A DNA stretch of 64,000 bases from the NCBI RefSeq assembly GCF_910591885.1, contig NC_063271.1:6999001-7063000 (forward strand), in the 5' to 3' direction. The notes under the pieces were generated by a model. The model was not told where the DNA came from, made no database searches, and saw nothing but the letters and a program-made list of their open reading frames with translations. Positions within the stretch are counted from its first letter, which is position 1; the number at the start of each line of letters is the position of its first letter. A program made the translations under genes and the position numbers. This DNA is from Bombus terrestris (lineage: Eukaryota; Arthropoda; Insecta; Hymenoptera; Apidae). Below are positions 10,642 through 22,876 of this stretch, in pieces.

Positions 10642-13600
10642 GCTCCACGTACGCTTTGAAATTCGAAAACATACGCAAGACAATATGTATGTATATTATT
10701 GTATATGTATACGTATAACGAACATTGACCATCAGCGAACCCACCGATCGTTAAAAATTCAAATGACAATAGTAGATGACTAAATAGCCTACGGCGAAGA
10801 AATTCCTTTCTCGTCCGTCGAATCAGCGATTCGATGAAATCGTTTTGATTTCGGATGCAAACTTTTTCGTTTGTTCGTTCGAATCGTGAATCATCGATGG
10901 TCAGCCGATAAACGATGACAATGATGGTAGTAACGGATAAGTAGTGAATAATATGTATAGTAGAACCGATTGCGGAAAGCAAGAATACGCGATCCCGAAT
11001 CGAGAGTCGGACGTGAAACGTTGAAACGAGGCGTATAATAAAACGTTGCGCAGCATAAAAATAGCTTTTCACGTTATTTCGACAAAACGTGCATTTGCGA
11101 TGCGAACAATGCGTGTGCGTTTCGATCGAGCGCGTGAAATCGTACAATTTTACGTTGTAAGACTACCACGAGCCTGTGCACACGTTCGTATTTACTTCTA
11201 TCGAGATTCGAATAAATAAAACGAGAAACAAACGTAAACAAATTTTTGCCAATTTATTGATAAAAAAGACAGACACTCCTCGTCCTTCGTATCCCTAATG
11301 GTGGGAGATGGCTAAACTGTATGTATTAATGCAAATTCATATTTTTACGAATATAATTAAAAAACCAGAATTCGGATAAAAAGCCGTTTTGTCCATAAAA
11401 CATTATAAAGGCATTATGCTTCGAATATTTCATATATTTTTGCATATTATATACAATTTTGCATCTCCAAATTTTCCATAGAAAATGTTATATAGAAATC
11501 CACAGTTTAGATATTGCGGTAAAAACGCGTCGTGATTTGGTCTACTGTGATCTTCTCTGAATGATACACGTTTCCGCAAACAAATCCATCGATCGATCGC
11601 AATATCTGCTTCTAAGAAATGGTGTACGTTATCGATGCCACGCATTGACAAAAGTGCACGCTTATAGATCACGGAATCCCGCACATAGTTGTAGTCTAAT
11701 CGACGGACGACGATATTGGATACCGAAGCAGAAACCCAAACGAAACGCGAGAAACGTTAGCACTTATCGCGCGCGTTTATAAGTCCAAGGCTAAAAAAAC
11801 GGACCATGATGTAAGTACATGCACACTGTGCCAACGTCCGACATCGTTCATCGTGTATGCAACATATACTTCCGATACACGAAGGAATCGTACACGCGCA
11901 CCTGCTAAGAAACAGAGGCAGCTGCATTTTATCATTTCACGAATTTAATTCGCTTAATTTTTGGAGGTTACACGGGGCGAATAATAATCACTCGCGTTGT
12001 TCTTGTTACACGTGCGATGTGTAAAAAGAAAAAAGAAGAATACGCGAACGATGAAATCGGTGACAGGACAGAATTGCTTCTTTCGATTGCTCTTATATTC
12101 CTATTATCTATCTTTCCTGTCGAATAACGGCGAGTCATACGTTGATATCAAAACATCGATTTTACCGATTCGTTTAATATCTCGATTTGAATAATTGCGG
12201 TGTAAACGCGTATTTAGTTGTTAGTCGTGAATCATGAATCATGAATCCGTGAATGGTTCGGTCAATCGTGGTAGCGAGACACGTCATAGCTCATGGGCAT
12301 AAGATCGAAAAACGAAAGGAGTCGCGGAATTTAGGTAGAGAAAGAGGAAGAAAAGGGAAGAAAGAGAGCGGCGAGCATATACGTAAAGCAAGATTAACGA
12401 GGCGAAATACTGTCTGGTGGGAGGTTGCCAGAGCGTTGGCGCCAGCTGACCACCGTCGCGTCGTCGGACGACCTACGCGAATGTGTACGCGTGTACACTA
12501 CTACCACGGACCACCGTTCCGCTTCTCTCAACGACTCAGCCGACTTCTTCGGAGATGACGCGCGCGCATATTCGCTAATCACCTTATTCTTACTTCCTAT
12601 TTTTCTTCGCATTTCTTAATTACGTTCCCAGATTTTTTCTTAAGATGATTGTCAGTGAGAATTCTGATAGCTTCAATCATCGAGAATTATCCGAAACATC
12701 TGTTCCAACTACACATACACACATACATATATTACTAGTTTTGCAATTCGCAACATCGCGACAGCACTCTTCGTAATCTTGTCAAAGTTTCTGCGTTCAT
12801 AGAAATCACCTGTATTTACTAACGTAGGTTACGTTAGGTTACGTATAGGTATAGGTTACGTTTGTATATACACGCATACATTGGAACGAACGTAAGCATA
12901 AACGCGCAACAAACAAATGGCGTAAATAGCGCGTGACAGGATATCGATATCTGCTCTGTTTAATTAACGCAACATCAACTACGTCAGCAGTCCCAGAAAT
13001 TGCACGAGATCGCTAAAATGTATGACTACCACCCCGTTAGATGCGAATGTTCATCACGATTCCAAGTAATTCGTCTTTCCGCTTGACGATATATCGTCGT
13101 GTTACGCATTTAAACCTTCCAATCGGTGGCAATCATCTAATCTTGTTCCTCCCACATTCTCCTTTACTAAACTAGTACCCCGAATGTATTACTCGGAAAA
13201 ATAGTGTAACAAAAGGAACAGGCAAAAAATCAAACGGGAGGAGTAGGAAAAACCATAGACGAAGAAGACAAGTGTAAAGTTCAAACTGTCGATCGAAAAG
13301 TAATAATCGATTACAGAAACAGGTTAGAAGTTAGAACCGATTAGAAGCGAGAGCGGGTCACAACTTGTTTGCTATCTGGCTCTGTCTATTGGCCGCGAGC
13401 ATCCAGTGCATGCGTGTCTGTTCGCGTATATGTATATGTATATGCTTCTCGTATAGTCGGTGCGAGAGTGATTTTGTATATAGGATGCGACAATGTGGCG
13501 CCAAGCTCTCGCAGCCAAGCCAGTTTCTACTATATACGCATACACATACATAAATACATACATACCACTCTTTCGCTCTGATCTGTGCGCAGACGATGCG

Positions 13601-14512
13601 ACTATGCAGGGTGTTTAAGACGCGACCAGTCAACCAGTTGTTTCGCGTCTTCGGCAAAAACATGATGAACACAACCACCGAACACTCTTTTTCCCACACG
13701 AACACCACTTGACACACGACGGCATATCTTTTATTCCCATCGATCTTTCCATGCTTTCCATCTATACATTTACTTACCAAATCACCATAAACATCGATTC
13801 CCATAATCGTTATCGATATCGTTATTCTTCAGCGAAGCTGTTCATTCATATTCGATCGAAGATCAAACGATTCAATCGATTGAGTCACGTGTGTTCTTCA
13901 ACCAACACAATGTTTATCAAACAAATGCAAACGAATAATCGAGCGAATTTTTTAAATTCAAAATGGAAAGTACCGCTACTATGTTGTAATTGCAATTAGT
14001 GATGTAAAGTGTGCATTCGTACACGAACATAACGCACAACATTGAGTGCGTGGAAACGACGCTATATTTTCCCAAAATACAATTTTAAATTATATACTAG
14101 CGATATCTGGTGGTGACGGAAGAAACTTGCAACTGATTTATCGATATACGTATGCCGATTATATGAAATTTGTCGAAACTAGCTCCCTCTTCGACGTCTT
14201 CGTGTCAACGATTGGTATTGTAAATTGTAAACGATGTTGATATTACTACATATCTGTGATACATCTTTCAAGTGCATCCCTCAAATGCCAAACCGAACTG
14301 TGTCAAGAAATATTGCAAATTTTCTCTACGACGGAATACCTCTATGAGATATTTTGTTCATCGTATTCTATAAAATGAGTAAGCGATACACATTATTATT
14401 GTTAGCGATTGTGTACACGTTCAAATGATAACATGATCTGTTAGGTTCACAAAATAGCAGAAGGGTTAGGTCACAAAAAATTTTATCGCAACCGTCTCTC
14501 AAAAAACAATGT
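10642..14512. other. net 3' region and gene-free spacer
   Basis: No protein family is recognisable. AATAAATAAA at about 11212-11221 is a plausible polyadenylation signal for net. Short tandem patches occur at 12222-12246 (GAATCAT units) and 12825-12860 (GGTTACGTTA units). A family B repeat copy lies at 11325-11490. The base composition changes from CpG-rich to AT-rich towards the end of this spacer. Confidence 0.5.
11325..11490. repeat. dispersed repeat family B, copy 2
   Basis: This is the partner of 6160-6345. It shares ATGCAAATTCATAT, TTATGCTTCGAATATT, ATATATTTTTGCATATTAT and a following CAATTT in the same order. It is an old, diverged copy without coding capacity. Confidence 0.55.
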
Positions 14513-15567
14513 ATGGACGATACTACTAGCATTTTCCTCTCTCAGCCTACTGCAAGTACAAGTGCAAACATACCTCTATCAAATACCTCTCCTAATCGCG
14601 TGATTTCCGAAGATGACGATCAACTTGTTAATAGCGTAATACAATATCTTCTTATATTGGACGGAGGAAAACAAATTGTCAATAAAACTCGTATAATAAA
14701 AAATGTTTTTGGAAATCGAGGAAGACGTTTTCTTTCAGTAATGAACAAAGCAAAAAATCTGTTATCAAAGGTACAAGTAAAACTATGACTTCCTGTTGTA
14801 ATCAAAGTTTTAAGTATATCCATGTGTTTATAGGTGTTTGGTTATGAACTGGTAGAACTCGAAGGTAACAAATATATGCTAGTAAATAAAATAAAGAATG
14901 AATTACCACATATTTGTCCTCTTGGAACCGAAGGTAGCCAACAAGTATTGTTATTCATAGTGCTGACTCACATCTTCATGCTTCAAAACTCCTGTAGCGA
15001 AGGTAGTAATGCCATGTGAAATATATAATGTTGTTTGAGAATAATCTTAATTTCTATTTATGTTCTTCAAATTATTTCAGAGTCTTTGTCGAATTTTCTT
15101 GCAAATTTAGATATTCCTTATACAGATAACAATCAACATGTTTACTTTGGTAATGTCAAGTACTTGATAAACGAGGTAAAATATACAGTCTGAAAAATAA
15201 AGGCAAATTAGAAAAATTACAAATCTAGTGTGAAATAGGAGTTGAGATGAAATTAATTTGCTGACAGGTTTTTGTTGCTCAAAAATACCTTGATAAAATA
15301 ACTATGGAGACAATAAATTTAACTAAGATAGAGTTTAAATGGGGTCCTCGTGCAGAGCATGAATTTTCTCAACGTGCTGCTTTGGAATTCATGTCTGAGG
15401 TGAAAACATATTTTAAATTCAATTTACATACATAGTCTTACAATTCATACATAGTCTTTTCAATGATAAAAGTTATGTGTCTGTAACAGGTATACAATGG
15501 ACGTCCAATAAAAAGCTGGCAATTGCAATTTCAAGCTTTAACTGCTCAAGAAAGATTAGATAGATAA
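14513..15567 (+). CDS. MAGE-domain protein, NSMCE3-like
   Basis: A melanoma-antigen (MAGE) homology-domain protein. Insects usually have a single MAGE gene, the counterpart of NSE3/NSMCE3, which partners Nse1 and Nse4 in the SMC5/6 DNA-repair complex. Five exons fit in phase: 14513-14770, 14834-15002, 15081-15175, 15268-15399 and 15490-15567, giving 243 residues. Features typical of the family are the winged-helix start (QLVNSVIQYLLILDGGKQIV), the FGYELVELEGNKYMLVNK block and the C-terminal FKWGPRAEHEFSQ motif, followed by AALEFMSEVYNG. The N-terminal 40 residues are Ser/Thr-rich and probably disordered. Family assignment is firm; assignment to NSMCE3 rests on insects having one such gene. 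Confidence 0.88.
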
Positions 15568-17554
15568 ATTTCACGGACGTATCATTGCAAATGTGATAAA
15601 GAGGAACAGATTGCCATATTTTAAACAATAATCTATTTATAAAATGTACTTTTTTTTCAAATATAGAGATTACCTACAAATGAATTTTGTTTGTAACAAA
15701 AGATTTTTCATAGCATAGATCCCAAAATAATTTTAAGCTTAAGACAAGCATTACGATCCAATTCGTCGAACAACTAAAGGAATAATCGACGCTTAAAATG
15801 TTTACAAACGTCCCTGAGTGCAGCCGTAAAACTGCGATGCGAGATTAAAACGCGCGCATGTGTGTATGTGCAGTCTTCGAGTTTAGTAGGATAATCGGAA
15901 GAAATCTAAAATACTCAGAGTTGCCCTAGTTTTAACTAAATCTAATCGGATTCATATTTCCGTTTTTAATTCCGTTACTACGTTGTACAACGAAGAACAC
16001 TTACAAGCGGAAAAACTATAAAAAGAATAAATAATAAACGAAATGAATTTTTCTTATACATTTTTAGTCGTCTTATACGTATCTTTTACAGAGAAAAAAT
16101 GTCTGCATCTCGCAAGCTAAACTGAAAATACACCATAATCTACATCACAAAGCGTTTCAGTGATACGAAAAATGCAAAAAGGAAAAGCATAACAGTAGAG
16201 TATTCGAGTTCTCGTTTATTTTATTCAACGACTATAATTTAATGTCTGAACAAAATCTTTGACTGTACTTTGTTTCGACATATCTCGAGAGATATATTTC
16301 AAGGATGTAAATATAGCGCTGCCACCGGCTGAAATCTTCCAAATATTATAAAACGATATAAAGTTTCATAATGAACAGTAAAGATGAAAAATATCCCATG
16401 GTAAACAATAAATATTAAAAACAAGGACCGTCGTTAAAACGGCATGCTTTCGAACACAGCATTTCCACCAGGGAACAGGGATGGAAACGCGCAGTTACCA
16501 GTAATCGAGGTAAAAATCAGCTGGGCCAGCGAATCTGTGTCAGACTGGGGGATCTAAACTAGCACGAGGCTTTACCGAATATTCAGTATTCGGCCGTCCT
16601 CCTCGCTAGGTGGTAGTGCGGTGCTCTACAGTTTGCAGCACCGCAATACCGCGCGTGTTACCGTCTATCTAGTCTACTTCCTATTTTCATCCGGCAACGC
16701 GTCACATTGTACAACATTATTCTTAATTTTTTATTCAAATCAATTACGCTGCGGGATCATTGGACACTTCGAATATATATGTATATATATACGTACGTGC
16801 ATGCGCTCGCGCGCACTTGTGTATATAAGTCGACATACATACAACGCGATATTGCAAATTAGTATACGATTAAAATTCATTCTTCAACGTGATAGAGAAG
16901 CAACGAATTAAATTACAATAACGAAATGGTAAATAACTAAGTGAATAAATCGTGACTGAATACAAGCGAATGAAAATGAAATCAATGAAATTGCAAAACG
17001 ACCATATGATAATCGCGACGTCGTTTGACAAAATACTTTTCGCGTAAGTGATTAATAAGATGTGGAAAAAATGTAACAATGACCGTTCGATAGTTTTAAA
17101 TAGCCGAAAACAACTGAGTATCATACCAGAACAGTACTCCTTTTGGTCATGACGTTTGAATTTTTTCCCGCGCGATAACCGATCAAACAGTAAACCGAAA
17201 AATTTATTCGTTTCGATCTTACGCCCAACCATTATATGTGTTAGAATCCAAAAGCGAACCAAAAAAGAAAGACAACTTCGCAAGCTGTATGACCTCAAGG
17301 CGATATATAATATCTATCGTGGATGATCGGTATTATACTTCGTACACCACGTTGTGTTCGCGGTAGAAATATTTATAATAACTTTTAATAAATGGAAAAA
17401 GTGTGGACATCAAAATGGTGTATGTCTAACATCCATTATCGATAACCGTGAGGAGAAAGAAACTGTAAAAAAATTGTTATTTAGCGTTAGAATAGTGAAC
17501 GTAAAAGTACGCGTGTAGTTGGAGAACGTCGTATAAGACGAAAAACTGGGCAAA
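15568..17554. other. spacer with probable Slob upstream region
   Basis: No coding region is recognisable. A local GC-rich island at about 16430-16680 contains several inverted repeats and may be promoter or untranslated exon of the downstream Slob-like gene. The rest is AT-rich. An ATATATATGTATATATA stretch lies at about 16775-16795. Confidence 0.4.
16519..16645. repeat. cluster of short perfect inverted repeats
   Basis: Three hairpin-forming words lie close together. They are GCTGG-G-CCAGC near 16520, CCGAATA with TATTCGG around a 5-base loop at 16575-16593, and TGCGGTGCT with AGCACCGCA around an 11-base loop at 16617-16645. The surroundings are GC-rich compared with the flanks. Confidence 0.6.
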
Positions 17555-20500
17555 ATGTTCAATCTATATCAAAATTTGAACAAAAAGGACGAAGATCACA
17601 AAGAGTCGGAGGTGACCGGACACGATAGATTCTGGCAGGAACGTCCGAGAACGCGTCGAAAGCGTCGTGCCGTTAATCGAAGGACTCAGAGCGCCATCGA
17701 ATTTGATTCCGAGACTATAGTTTCCGCTCGAGGCACTCTACGTCGTGGAAGAAGCGCGAGCATCGAAGATGAAGATAGCGACGAAGAAAAGAGTTACCAA
17801 TTGACCAACAAAATCGACAATCTAGCTAAAATACTATTTAGTCGCGTATCCGCTGCTCGAGGTTGCAAGGATTCCGATGTCAGGTACGTTCTACTTCTTT
17901 CCTTCTGTTTTCTTTCTATTCGTTCTTTTTTCTTGCTTCCTTCCCTTCTTCTCCTGTTTCTATTTCTTCGTCCCTTGTTCTTATTCTCAAGTTTGTTTCA
18001 TGATCTCGTTCATGACCATTTCTAATATTATTATTAATATTAACGTGCCACGTCCGTACAGTTATCAGCAGCATTGCCATTTAATGTATATATATGTATA
18101 TACTAGCATGACAGAGAGGAATGTTTCTCACGATCGATACTAGCCGAGTTATTCTAATTCCAGCTAACGACAGTAAAACACTACGTGAGGCGTATCACTA
18201 CTTGAACATTCATCGTCATTAAAATCGAAATTTGTTAGTATTGATACGATAAACGATACGTACGATAAATGTCTGACGTAAATACATATGTAGAACTTTT
18301 CCTGTTTCGACTGTAATTATTGTTCGAGCTTCATTGTATCGTTCGATTAGTCTACATGTCATTCGCGAAACGTTAATACTCCTGAAATATTGTTTGTCAA
18401 GCAGTTACCTATCGATCGTCCTCGAGTATACTTGACCCTCGATTTCACGATACACACCATTAAAGCGACCAGTAGCACAAATAAAATTGTGTTGCTATTT
18501 ATTTACAAAGCGAATCGATCACCAATCTTTCTTCTAGGTTATAAGTAACTGAATTTCTGGATCATTTCCGATCGAAATGATACGTACATAGTACGTATAA
18601 ACGCTAAATATATATAACCATATTGAAATATGGTTTTGCTTGAAAGTAATTATATTAAAATTATGACTTTTTATTAAATTTTCCTCCGATGACTACAGAA
18701 ACGAGTGATTGCGATATAATTGATCGTCATCACGATTGCACACAAAATGTGCGATCTCGAAGTAAACGAATACCAGTCGTACAACAACGCAGGTAATGCG
18801 CGAGTCTTTCTCTTTCTCGTCCATCTTAACTTTTGCAAAATTCGTAAGATGAATTGGAGATATAGAGAATGAAAGAAACGAGTTTGTTCGTGAAACATCG
18901 ATATTACTACAATAGTCATCTTATTAGATGAAACCCTTGTATTCGTAGAGAGAGATGGCTGCTCGCTAATAACGCGACCGATCCAGTTTGTAGTGGTTGG
19001 TGTGTACATCTAATCTGTTATTGGTATCGCTCAAGGAATCGTTCATTGGAACAAGAAGTTATTCATAAGCGAAATTATAATTTTTCGGCTAAATTGGAAG
19101 ATGATATCACTGATTGGTAATGCATTCTGTTTCTTTTTTAGTTTTCCTTTTTTTTTAAATCGAAGCATACACAGCTGATTCTGATTCCTTTGATTTTGGT
19201 AACTTGAAATAATTATACAGCGTTAAAATTTCAACGAGAACAATCGTCCTAAAGTATTTGGACAGTCAATTATTCAAATTAGGTTCAAATTTTGCCAATA
19301 CAAAGATAGCAATCGTGTCTCATTATAGTTCGAATAAAATTTCAAAGTGTTTTATATAACACAAACACATAAAAGTTTTCTATGATAAATATACGAATAT
19401 TTTTACGAATACCACTGTAGATATGTGCTGATGGGATTTGAATAGAAATTCTTTATCATTTATTCGATTTGGGGCGATTTTCTCTTCGTCTCCGTTAAAA
19501 TCGCAAGCACCGGATGGAAATTAATTTAATTTGCTGTATGCTTGAAAATAGGAATGGAAGGCATAACTACACGGCGTTGGATCATGGACCATCCGTTTGC
19601 GAAAATGTTGGCGAGTACATGGAAATGGAAAAAAGATCGAGGGACCGTGCCTTATCAATTTGTCAGGCCTATATCCGTAGAACACCGCGTTACAGTCTCG
19701 TGAAGCAGCTGAATAATCTCGGTAAATTCTTGGCGATTCCCCTTAGTCTCTGTGCCTTAGTTAGCCTGTCATACAGCTGGTTTTTATTTATATCTAATAA
19801 GTATGTAAGTGCTAAACAACGTTAGCGTGTAGACTTACACGCAGACCATGCTATTATCATTTTTAATCTTCTTTTCATTTGTACCAGGCTCTAGAATGGA
19901 CAAACATTGGTTCATAGTAAGAGATACTTCTTTAAAAACCGATCGACTGATTACGTTAGCTTCGTTAAATAGAAACTGCTCACTGAGCATAACTCCACTG
20001 ACAAAGAACGTTTTGAACGACTTGTTCTTAGCCTTGCAACATCCGTATATATGCCCTATATTCGATATCGATTTCCTTGAATTGGAAAATCAAAACTACG
20101 TGATCGTAGTTCAACCGATCAGTCAAGGCAGCCTGAAAGATTTGATATACGGGGTAAGTATCATGATCGTATATAGGTAGTCATACTAATTTGCTGATAA
20201 TGAATAAGATAAACGATAGAGAGTTTAATTTTAGAAGCTTGAATTAAATGAAACGTTCAGATGTTATTTTATTCTTTTCATTAGATCGAAAGAACGGGTT
20301 GGAACGAAGACTGGAATCAGAAGTACGGTTCTCGCGGTAAAGGACTTCCTTTACCTCAGGTTCAACAAATGGGACGTCAAGTGCTAGAGGCGTTGACTTT
20401 TTTGAAAGAAAGAGGATTTCCAACGGTAATCCATTTACATTCGGGAAATGTGCTCGTTCAAAATGGTGTCGCACGTCTCGCCGGCCTAGAAAACACGCTC

Positions 20501-21512
20501 CTCGGTTTCACCAGCCGAATACATCCATTAATCGCTTCTCGTGTTTCGCAAAATATTTCGATTGACATGATATGTTTCGGTAAGATTAATTTCAGCTATT
20601 CTTTGAATCGAAAATCTACTTTTATCATTCTACTTTCCAACGATCAATCACATTTATCATCTTTCAGGTCATATGTTGTTTGAGATGTGCGCTGGGTACG
20701 AATTACCATCGTTTAAACCAAATTCCACGCATCTGTCGGACGTTGAAATATATCCACAAGTACAAATTTTTTCTTTCTGTTCGTTATTTGCTTCCTCTCT
20801 TTTTTTATTTCATTTGCCAGCACGCTTTGTTACTGATTATATCGCACATTATTGCTCCATTTATTTTCATCGGCTTGTTAAAAATACTAACAGCTATGTT
20901 AATAACGTTAATAATGATAAATACGGTCGATATTTTATCTCATTGTCAATGACCTATGTGTACGTACACAAGCGATCTAACAATTTCTATGCATTATGAT
21001 TTATCAAGCATTTTAAATTATCTAACCCTTGTTCCTCCACGTTCCCGAGAAATTTCATAAAAATAAAAGGTCATTAGTCGATCGAAATGTTTGTGTACAG
21101 GTCGTAGAGTTACTCCAGTTCATATTTGGTGAATCATCTAATCGTCAGAAGATTATTGAGGAGCTTCTTGTACATGATTTATTCAGAAATATTGATCTTC
21201 GTGAAATGCGAAGTGCTCCTGTTACGGTACAAATATATTTTTAGTGGCATATGTATACTCTATCAAATTACATACATTATCACTTATCCTTACAGATATT
21301 TCGTCCAACATTAACACCGCCCGTAGTAAATTTACTCGACGGTATTAAACGACAAAACGCCAATAAAAGGTAATGTGATCGTATAAAATATAACGCTAGA
21401 ATAATTTGTTCGTATCTATTTCTATATTTTGCTAAAGATTCGTTTTGCATGCATGAACAGGCAAAGGTCGCGCTCTATAAGCGACGTGTATTTGACACGC
21501 AAATTTTGGTAA
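17555..21512 (+). CDS. Slob: slowpoke-binding protein (Slob) pseudokinase
   Basis: A PXK/Slob-type protein-kinase-like protein. In Drosophila, Slob binds and modulates the Slowpoke calcium-activated potassium channel together with 14-3-3. Exons in phase: 17555-17883, about 18994-19116, 19552-19721, 19888-20153, 20285-20579, 20668-20759, 21101-21226, 21296-21369 and 21461-21512, about 508 residues. The N-terminus is basic with an RRGRSAS motif that could bind 14-3-3. The catalytic-loop position reads IHLHSGNVLV, so the HRD Asp is absent. The DFG position reads LAGLEN, so a pseudokinase is expected. The C-terminus ends with RSRSISDVYLTRKFW. Family assignment is good; the left edge of the second exon is uncertain. 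No PX domain is visible, which favours Slob over PXK. Confidence 0.8.
17884..18993. other. first coding intron of the Slob-like gene
   Basis: About 1.1 kb between a clear donor (CAG|GTACGTT at 17884) and a less certain acceptor at 18993. The only phase-compatible acceptor I found leads into a frame reading GWCVHLICYWYRSRNRS. An alternative internal exon cannot be excluded. No other gene is seen in it. Confidence 0.5.
19117..19551. other. Slob intron, possible mobile-element remnant
   Basis: A 435-base intron of the Slob-like model. A stretch at 19250-19270 (CCTAAAGTATTTGGACAGTC) resembles the AAAGTATTTGGAC ends of Tc1/mariner-type elements. No second end or transposase is visible, so this is tentative. 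Confidence 0.3.
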
Positions 21513-22876
21513 TGACACGAAGGATCCGATTAATCCATCTAATTCTTTAAAAATCTTCATAATAGAATGTAACTTTTATCTTTTTCATATTGCAGAACCA
21601 CACAGTTGGATATCGTCGATGAAGATACGTCTCTGCATAGATCACATACCGTTTGCAAGAATTCTTTACTCGATGAGATTTATAACGAGCTTTCAAACAC
21701 GGCTGTATAATTGTGGGAACAAAATTTGTTTCATCGCGATTTTACCTTTAATATATTCGTACGTTTCTCTACCGAGTGCCAAAAATTATTCCAATCTCTA
21801 TTTCTAGTATAGTTATTCAATTACAAATTTAATATGAAAAAGAAAAGAAACAAGAAAAGAATTAGAGATAAAAAAAAGGAAAAATAATATGGAAAGGGCA
21901 ATAAAAAGTGGAAAAAAGAAAGAAAAAGAAAAAAAATATAAATCTTACAAGAGTAATGTATTTTATTATTTAAAATATCAAAAAACACACAAGATATCTA
22001 CACGTTTATGGAAGAAGTATGAAAATGATAAAATGTCATCTCATATGAATTGTAAATTCAATCCTTTCTATCACAAATTATCCCTACCTATTTTTACTAT
22101 TCAGTTTTCATTGAATTTCACCCCATCAGTTTTGTCGACGAAATAACGTTCAAGATGAAAATGAACTATATCAGAAGGTATTATCAAATACATCAAATGC
22201 ACGCACCTTGCAATTATACTCAATTTTCAATCAATTCAAAACCAATGGAATCAAAATGTTCAGGATAATACTTGAGATGTTAAACATTTAATAAGATTCG
22301 AATAACATAAACGTGTTCCTATCATCTCGCAATGATACCCTGCAATCTTCATTTGCCAAAACTAAAACATATGATGCTTTGAATTAAAAAAGGAGAAACT
22401 ATACTTCATCGAAAACCATTTTAAATTCATTCTATTGTATAGTGCACATTTAATTTTACATATAAACATAAAAAGTTTCGACACATCACGAAATTTGTAG
22501 AGAAAAAATTATTTTTCTAGGAGTTTGTACATAATATGTATCGTGATATTATAACCAATAAAATACTATTATATCAATTATTTCTAAGAAACACAAAAAG
22601 TTCACATGCGACGCTTGTTTAGTTAATTATAGAAATGTGTGTGTAATTAATATATGTGTTTGCAAGCGGACGTAAGATCGGTAATAAAAATAGGTATTAT
22701 TGCTTCTCGATGACCGTTTTCATTTAAATGTATAAATTCACTTTAATGTCTTCTTAAATCTAATTGGGTCGTTGGTTTCGCATGAGCACACACACATGTG
22801 TATGTACGCAAATGCGCATATGTCGATAGAAAATTCCAGTATCAAATAATTTAATTGCTTACTTTTCTTATACATT
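21513..22876. other. convergent 3' ends of Slob and Caf1-55
   Basis: AT-rich, with no gene recognised. Small open frames here are Lys/Tyr/Phe-rich translations of AT-rich DNA. AATAAA at about 22556 on the plus strand could end Slob transcripts. Confidence 0.45.

Noticed and set aside
10602..11147. 181-codon antisense frame overlapping the end of net
   Set aside because: Arg/Phe/Ser-rich shadow of CpG-rich 3' DNA, with no homologous block.
13358..13804. 148-codon minus-strand frame and overlapping plus-strand frames
   Set aside because: Several frames are open at once over TATATGTATATG-type sequence; no family signature in any.
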